Positions 59,581 through 64,000 of a DNA stretch of 64,000 nucleotides are shown here, in pieces. The notes under the pieces were generated by a model, which saw only the letters and a program-made list of their open reading frames with translations, did not search any database and was not told the DNA's origin. The DNA comes from Shewanella sp. UCD-KL12 (GTDB lineage: Bacteria > Pseudomonadota > Gammaproteobacteria > Enterobacterales > Shewanellaceae). Both the position numbers and the translations under genes were made by a program. Every line of letters begins with the position of its first letter. Positions within the stretch are counted from its first letter, which is position 1. The stretch is taken from contig NZ_MPHJ01000004.1 in NCBI RefSeq assembly GCF_001957125.1, positions 124,085 through 188,084 of the forward strand, read 5' to 3'.

Positions 59581-60502
59581 TAAAGATAGCCACGTGTTCT
59601 CAATTTTTTTAAGAAATACTCGACAACATAATGATCTTTCTCAAGAGCAGTTATGCCTGCATTTAAGAGAGCAAAGTAGCCTTTTTTATAACCTTGATAC
59701 GATCACAGTCAGTCGTTGGGAGCGGGGAGTGAACATCCCTTCTCTGGCTAAACAAGCCGAAATTGTTGAGCTTTATAACCATGAACTTGTGGATATATAT
59801 GGCAAAGATAATGAGTTTCTTAATGAGTGCACTAAGCTATTGGCCTTACCGATTAATAAACGAAAATCCTCCCACCCTTACTACAGTAACGATGAATACA
59901 TCATTAAAGATATCAACAACAAACATCCTTGTTTCCATCTGATCTTAGCAATGATTTTACAATATGAAGGTAATCCTTGTTTATCTTTAGAGCAGATAGA
60001 CGCTAAGCGGGAACAGCTTAGTGATCTCAACATTAGTGTTGCCAGTGCATTTGGTGGACAGATTGTTGGTCACTGCTTATTTATTGAAACGACTTCTCAG
60101 CAAGTACTCGAGTTACTTAACTTTAAAATATCATTACAAGAAATGACCCAAGCCCAGGGAGTTGGCCGGTCAAATGCGGTGTTAGTTCTGTCTTCTGCGG
60201 GTGCTACGACTCAAATTGAAAACAGCTTAATGTCTATTTACATGAACTATTTTGTAAGAGTAAAGCAGCTTACATATTTAGCGATTAGTACTTGTGATGA
60301 CGTATTCAACAAAAAGCTTAATCGAGCCAAACTTGTTCCATTTAAGGTGAAGTCGATAAGCGAAACTAAGAAGAAAGTCGATATAACTTCTTTTCTAATT
60401 AGTCGTTCAGAAGTGATGGCAAACAGTTTTTTATTGAAGTTATCCGTAATTTCACCGTCCAAGCTTAGCAAAGTTTTAGCTGTAAGCGTTAAAGGAAAGT
60501 AA
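59537..60502 (+). CDS. XRE-type helix-turn-helix protein with unrecognised C-terminal domain
   Basis: A 321-residue protein (317 if it starts at the ATG at 59549). Residues about 20-85 form a lambda-repressor-like HTH: FLRNTRQHNDLSQEQLCLHL, then ITVSRWERGVNIPSLAKQ, with the usual S-x-W-E-x-G turn. Residues 120-321 are not a standard ligand domain. The stretch around GGQIVGHCLFIE, followed by a helix and YLAISTCDD, recalls a GNAT acyltransferase-like layout, but the acetyl-CoA loop is not clear, so this is only a suggestion. It ends five bases before the receiver-EAL gene, in the same operon. It may be the transcriptional regulator of the operon or a second output. Confidence 0.75.
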   Translation: MEHDMSSTAYCCANDKDSHVFSIFLRNTRQHNDLSQEQLCLHLREQSSLFYNLDTITVSRWERGVNIPSLAKQAEIVELYNHELVDIYGKDNEFLNECTKLLALPINKRKSSHPYYSNDEYIIKDINNKHPCFHLILAMILQYEGNPCLSLEQIDAKREQLSDLNISVASAFGGQIVGHCLFIETTSQQVLELLNFKISLQEMTQAQGVGRSNAVLVLSSAGATTQIENSLMSIYMNYFVRVKQLTYLAISTCDDVFNKKLNRAKLVPFKVKSISETKKKVDITSFLISRSEVMANSFLLKLSVISPSKLSKVLAVSVKGK

Positions 60503-60507
60503 TCAAG

Positions 60508-61719
60508 ATGAATATTCTTATTGTGGATGATCAACGATTTATCCGTGAAAGTATTAAAGCAGAATTTGAAGTCCTGATGCAGGATCATAGTTTAACATTT
60601 ACCGAAGCTGACTGTGGCAACAGTGCCATAGAGCTGCTAATGCTAAGTGAACAAGCGGTATTTTGTCCCTATGATCTGGTTATTGCCGATCTGAAAATGG
60701 ATAACGGTGATGGCCTTGCGATTATTAACCATATGGCGACCTGTAGAACCTGCTGCGGGATCCCATTAGCGGTTGTAAGTAGTTCTGATGTGAGGACCTT
60801 AGAGCTTATCAGTAATATTACCAAAAGCTTTAATTTAAACTTAGTTGGTGTGTTTCAAAAACCAGTTGATATCAGCCAACTGTTTACCCTGTTAACGGCC
60901 CTTAAATATAAGGCGCCTAAGTCATCTTACCTAAATGACACAGATACCATCCGTCATGGGCATATTAGTGAGCTGCTTAATCAAGACAACTTGATATTGT
61001 GCTATCAACCTAAAATCGATATTGCAAGTCAGGCTATTGTTGGGTTTGAAGCCTTATCCAGGTTATGCATTCAAGGTGACGGCTTTATCTACCCAGATAG
61101 ATTTATCCCCTTAATTAGTGAAGCTGGGCTTAATTGCCACTTTTCTCAACTCGTGATTGATCAAGCACTGAGCCAATGGGAGCTTTGTCCTCAACTCCAA
61201 CCATTTTCATTGTCAGTGAATATCAGTGCACAAGATCTATTAAATGAAGCGTTTATCGAATATGTGATTGATAAAAAGCATAGCCTTCCAAATATTACGC
61301 TAGTGCTTGAGCTCACCGAAACACAAGAAACAATCGATCAAGATTTGGCACTTCGCTCAATAGCAAAATTAATCATCAATGACATCATTATCTCTCTCGA
61401 TGACTTTGGTAAAAGCTACTCCACTTTCGACAGGCTGGATAATATCCCCTTTGATGAGATAAAAATTGATAAAGATTTCATTTCAGATCTCGATAGGAAT
61501 GCAAAACACCTTGCCATCGTCGAATCTACAATTGCACTGGCTAAAAAGCTCAAGGTTACAGTGGTTGCGGAAGGAGTCGAAACCTTAAGTGTATTAAGGC
61601 TGCTTAAGCGTTTGGGTTGCGAGGTTGCACAGGGCTACTATTTTAGTCCACCCATAGAGGGCCGGTATGTCACGTCATGGGTTGAAAACTACGGTTGCAC
61701 TAAGGAGAACTATGGATAG
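60508..61719 (+). CDS. Response regulator with EAL output domain (predicted c-di-GMP phosphodiesterase)
   Basis: A 403-residue two-domain protein. The receiver (about 1-125) has the acidic pair VDD at 6-8, phosphorylation site Asp61 (IADLKMD), switch Ser91/92 and Lys118 (FQKP). The EAL domain (about 150-400) keeps the residues needed for c-di-GMP hydrolysis: Glu181 in FEALSRL, Asn238 in SVNIS, ELTET at 268-272, Asp298-Asp299 in LDDFG, Lys319 in IKID, Glu355 in EGVET and Gln375. The usual DDFGTG is DDFGKS here. It is therefore predicted to be active and controlled by phosphorylation. It overlaps the HPt gene by eight bases. Confidence 0.92.
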   Translation: MNILIVDDQRFIRESIKAEFEVLMQDHSLTFTEADCGNSAIELLMLSEQAVFCPYDLVIADLKMDNGDGLAIINHMATCRTCCGIPLAVVSSSDVRTLELISNITKSFNLNLVGVFQKPVDISQLFTLLTALKYKAPKSSYLNDTDTIRHGHISELLNQDNLILCYQPKIDIASQAIVGFEALSRLCIQGDGFIYPDRFIPLISEAGLNCHFSQLVIDQALSQWELCPQLQPFSLSVNISAQDLLNEAFIEYVIDKKHSLPNITLVLELTETQETIDQDLALRSIAKLIINDIIISLDDFGKSYSTFDRLDNIPFDEIKIDKDFISDLDRNAKHLAIVESTIALAKKLKVTVVAEGVETLSVLRLLKRLGCEVAQGYYFSPPIEGRYVTSWVENYGCTKENYG

Positions 61720-62020
61720 TCAGAGCGATAGAGTCAGAAAAAAGATAGCGGCATTTTTTGATCATCAGCACGCAGATAAGCGGTTTCAGCTATTTAGCAT
61801 TCTCAGTGAAGAGCTCGACCTTTTATTTGAACAAGCTGAAATGTTAGATGCATCAGAGCGACATGGTTTGTCATCTCTTTCCCATCAGTTAAAGGGAATA
61901 TGCAGCTATTTAAGTCTTCACAATGAACCTGTTTTTCAAAAAACGGCGAATAAACAAGAGCTGCTATTAAATATCTCTATGTTAAAAAATGAAGTAAAGG
62001 TTATTCAAGGTGAAATTTAA
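61712..62020 (+). CDS. Free histidine phosphotransfer (HPt) protein
   Basis: A 102-residue, mostly helical protein. The motif SLSHQLKGICSYLSL matches the HPt active site (H-x-L-K-G), with His58 as the phosphorylated residue. HPt proteins carry phosphate from the receiver of a hybrid kinase to a second receiver. I start at the ATG at 61712, which has a strong ribosome-binding site (taaggag) and overlaps the EAL gene by eight bases; a longer frame from 61667 would add 15 residues inside that gene. Its end overlaps the kinase gene by 11 bases. Its position between the two receivers' genes fits a dedicated relay. Confidence 0.82.
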   Translation: MDSQSDRVRKKIAAFFDHQHADKRFQLFSILSEELDLLFEQAEMLDASERHGLSSLSHQLKGICSYLSLHNEPVFQKTANKQELLLNISMLKNEVKVIQGEI

Positions 62021-63986
62021 TGCGTCTGCACTATTAAGTATTGTGATTGGGTTTATCTCAACACTTATGGTGATCCTTATCTTACTCAATCACTCCTATA
62101 ATGAGTTTGAAGATGATTATCAGCGCAAGGCTGACCTAGTCTTTAGTTCAGCCTACGACATGATGTTGCAACATAAGATAATGTTGAACGCATTAAAGTC
62201 CTTCTTCGATGCTTCGGCAATTGTCACGCCCGAAGAATTTAACCTTTTTTCTGAAGAGTTATTAAAGATAAAATCGGCAGTGGCTTTTACCTTAAATGAC
62301 AGAAACACCCTCAGATATGTGTCAGATCCCAGTTTTAAATCAGATATTATGAGCGGAGAGTTTGTAGAAAACGAGGGTGATGATTTCTACGAAATGCGTG
62401 GATACTCTACGATATTGTTTCATATTGATGAGCCCAATATGCCCTATCTGGTTTACGCAATCTCTCATGAGCGAGTACAGCAACGAATTGATAGCCATAG
62501 CGGCGTTTGCGTTCAGCTCACGCTAGATAATATTACCTTCGAAAATAGTAACTGCTTAAACCCAAGTATCAGCTGGCTTTCATCGCTGTTTAGCTATAGT
62601 GGCGCCGATATTATCGCAATTCCTGAGTATGCTCAGCAGTACAATCTTAATGTCAGGTATTGGGCACCTAAGAAAGAAACTTATGAAGTTTTTGTGTTGG
62701 TACTGTTAATTATGGCTATGGGTTTTACTATCTCAGTACTCCTATATTTAAAAGTGCGTAACCATCTTCACATGGCGCAACTTGCCATACAAACTAACTC
62801 TAAAATAGCGCTTTTATCAACCATTAACCATGAGATCCGAACCCCAATAAATGCTGTTTTGGGGTACAGTAATATGCTTAAAAATAGTGACTACTGTGAT
62901 CTATCTGGACGTGCAACGTTAGATAAAATTATTTGGTCTGCCAATCTCCTTAATAGTGTTGCAGAAAATACCCTCAACTTTTCCAAATCAGTGGCTGGCC
63001 ACCTTAAACTTGAAAACAAAGAGGTTGATCTATTCAATGAACTAAAAAACATTGATGAATATTATCAAGCCTTCAGTCAGATACATTCAAAGCGCTTGGT
63101 TATGCAACATCATGGCGCCTTACCCGACTCAATGTTGCTAGACAGCACTAAGTTTTTTCAGCTAACCACTAACTTTATCAATAACGCGTTTAAGTACAGC
63201 TCAGGCCCTGAAGTGATCTTTGATATCAGTTTAAAATCATCAAGGCTGCAACACTTTATACGTGTGGCGGTTAAAGATTCAGGAAAGGGGATGTCAGCAG
63301 GCTCAATGAAAGCCATCACCCAGCCCTTTAATACCGGTTCTGAGTTAGGGCACAACGATCAGTCGGGGATCGGGATAGGTCTATATACCTGTAAGCGAGT
63401 CATCGAAGATGTTGGCGGGAGTATTCGAATACGCAGCGCTGAGAATAGAGGAACCTTAGTTGTGTTCCGCTTCCCGTATCACCCCATCGAACGTGTCAAT
63501 CACAGAGCTGATGGTTTCAATGCTTCATTAACTGGAAACGGTATTACCAATAATAAAGCGTCAGTGATGGGTGAGCAAAGGAGTAATAATGAACATGTTA
63601 GCCCTCTACCTCCTTCACTAGCACACAGCTCGCTACTATTGGTTGACGATAACCGGTTTAACCTAGAGGTCTGCAGTAATATTTTACAAAATGAAGGGTT
63701 TAATGTCAGTGTAAAAGCTGATGATGTATCAGCGTTAACTGAGTTCTCTCAATTACAGCCAAACATTGTTGTTATGGACTATCGCTTAGGTAATACAGAT
63801 GGGTTAACGTTAATTTCTAAGATGAAAAAGAAGCAAATTCACCAAGTCCATTACTTTATCTTGTCAGCTAATGATAAAAGTGAGATCCCAAATGCAGAGG
63901 CCTACCCAGATATCGCATATTTACAGAAACCACTCAATATCGATGTTTTTTTGCAGCTGCTGGATCTAAAACAAAAACTAGCATGA
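62010..63986 (+). CDS. Membrane hybrid sensor histidine kinase (HisKA-HATPase-receiver)
   Basis: A 658-residue hybrid kinase. Segments are: TM1 about 7-28; a periplasmic sensor region about 29-225 with no family I recognise; TM2 about 226-248; a HisKA dimerisation domain with phospho-His274 (STINHEIRTPINAVLGYSN); an ATPase domain with N box NFINNAFKYSS, G1 VKDSGKGMS and G2 GIGIGLYTCKRV; a linker about 490-540; and a C-terminal receiver with acidic pair VDD, Asp590 (VVMDYRLG), Ser619 and Lys640 (LQKP). The start is a GTG at 62010 inside the HPt gene, preceded by aaagg. It is the sensor of the phosphorelay encoded by this operon. The signal is unknown. Confidence 0.92.
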   Translation: MKFNASALLSIVIGFISTLMVILILLNHSYNEFEDDYQRKADLVFSSAYDMMLQHKIMLNALKSFFDASAIVTPEEFNLFSEELLKIKSAVAFTLNDRNTLRYVSDPSFKSDIMSGEFVENEGDDFYEMRGYSTILFHIDEPNMPYLVYAISHERVQQRIDSHSGVCVQLTLDNITFENSNCLNPSISWLSSLFSYSGADIIAIPEYAQQYNLNVRYWAPKKETYEVFVLVLLIMAMGFTISVLLYLKVRNHLHMAQLAIQTNSKIALLSTINHEIRTPINAVLGYSNMLKNSDYCDLSGRATLDKIIWSANLLNSVAENTLNFSKSVAGHLKLENKEVDLFNELKNIDEYYQAFSQIHSKRLVMQHHGALPDSMLLDSTKFFQLTTNFINNAFKYSSGPEVIFDISLKSSRLQHFIRVAVKDSGKGMSAGSMKAITQPFNTGSELGHNDQSGIGIGLYTCKRVIEDVGGSIRIRSAENRGTLVVFRFPYHPIERVNHRADGFNASLTGNGITNNKASVMGEQRSNNEHVSPLPPSLAHSSLLLVDDNRFNLEVCSNILQNEGFNVSVKADDVSALTEFSQLQPNIVVMDYRLGNTDGLTLISKMKKKQIHQVHYFILSANDKSEIPNAEAYPDIAYLQKPLNIDVFLQLLDLKQKLA

Positions 63987-64000
63987 GATAAACATAACAA

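Noticed and set aside
60247..60588. 113-residue minus-strand frame across the XRE-type and EAL genes
   Set aside because: It is antisense to two genes of a compact operon and has no recognisable protein features.

Overview
The window reads as a chromosomal segment of a marine gammaproteobacterium, most probably Shewanella. The reasons are the gene order (nrdAB with a YfaE-type ferredoxin, gph-ubiG, gyrA, serC, an AspC-like gene, aroA, cmk, rpsA, ihfB, lapA, lapB, pyrF), the protein sequences, the moderately AT-rich base composition and the large signalling repertoire. I see no phage, insertion sequence, CRISPR array, rRNA operon or integrase, so most of the window is core chromosome. The genus is an inference from remembered gene order and protein likeness; no search was run.

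Layout. 1-2.5 kb: end of a branched-chain 2-oxoacid dehydrogenase operon (E1 beta, and an E2 with two lipoyl domains). 2.6-6.5 kb: nadA, a NIT-domain chemoreceptor and a DUF4236 protein. 6.6-6.9 kb: tRNA-Ser(GGA) with a decayed partial second copy beside it. 7.1-11.7 kb: two periplasmic solute-binding-like proteins flanking a cardiolipin synthase and an EEP-family hydrolase. 11.9-18.7 kb: RecQ-like helicase, DUF885 lipoprotein, an orphan OmpR-type regulator, an M14 carboxypeptidase and two small proteins. 18.7-24 kb: ansA, sppA, fadH. 24.2-24.8 kb: an unrecognised protein behind a structured leader. 25-29.2 kb: the class Ia ribonucleotide reductase operon with NrdR-type boxes and a DnaA box upstream. 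29.4-44.2 kb: the housekeeping block listed above. 44.3-49.9 kb: an acyl-CoA dehydrogenase, dacB, a small membrane protein, DUF1904 and pssA. 50-58.6 kb: EmrD-type exporter, DTW-domain tRNA modification enzyme and a complete RND tripartite efflux operon. 58.8-64 kb: small unknown proteins, then a tightly packed signalling operon.

How the genes work together. The nrd genes make deoxynucleotides and carry control sites that would link them to dNTP level and replication initiation. fadH and the acyl-CoA dehydrogenase, 22 kb apart, both carry palindromes resembling PsrA sites, so they may form one fatty-acid regulon. The last operon encodes every part of a multistep phosphorelay: a membrane hybrid histidine kinase, a free HPt protein and a receiver-EAL output protein predicted to degrade c-di-GMP. 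It also encodes an XRE-type DNA-binding protein whose C-terminal half I do not recognise. This is the best candidate in the window for a poorly described system. The structured leader at 24255-24354 is the second.
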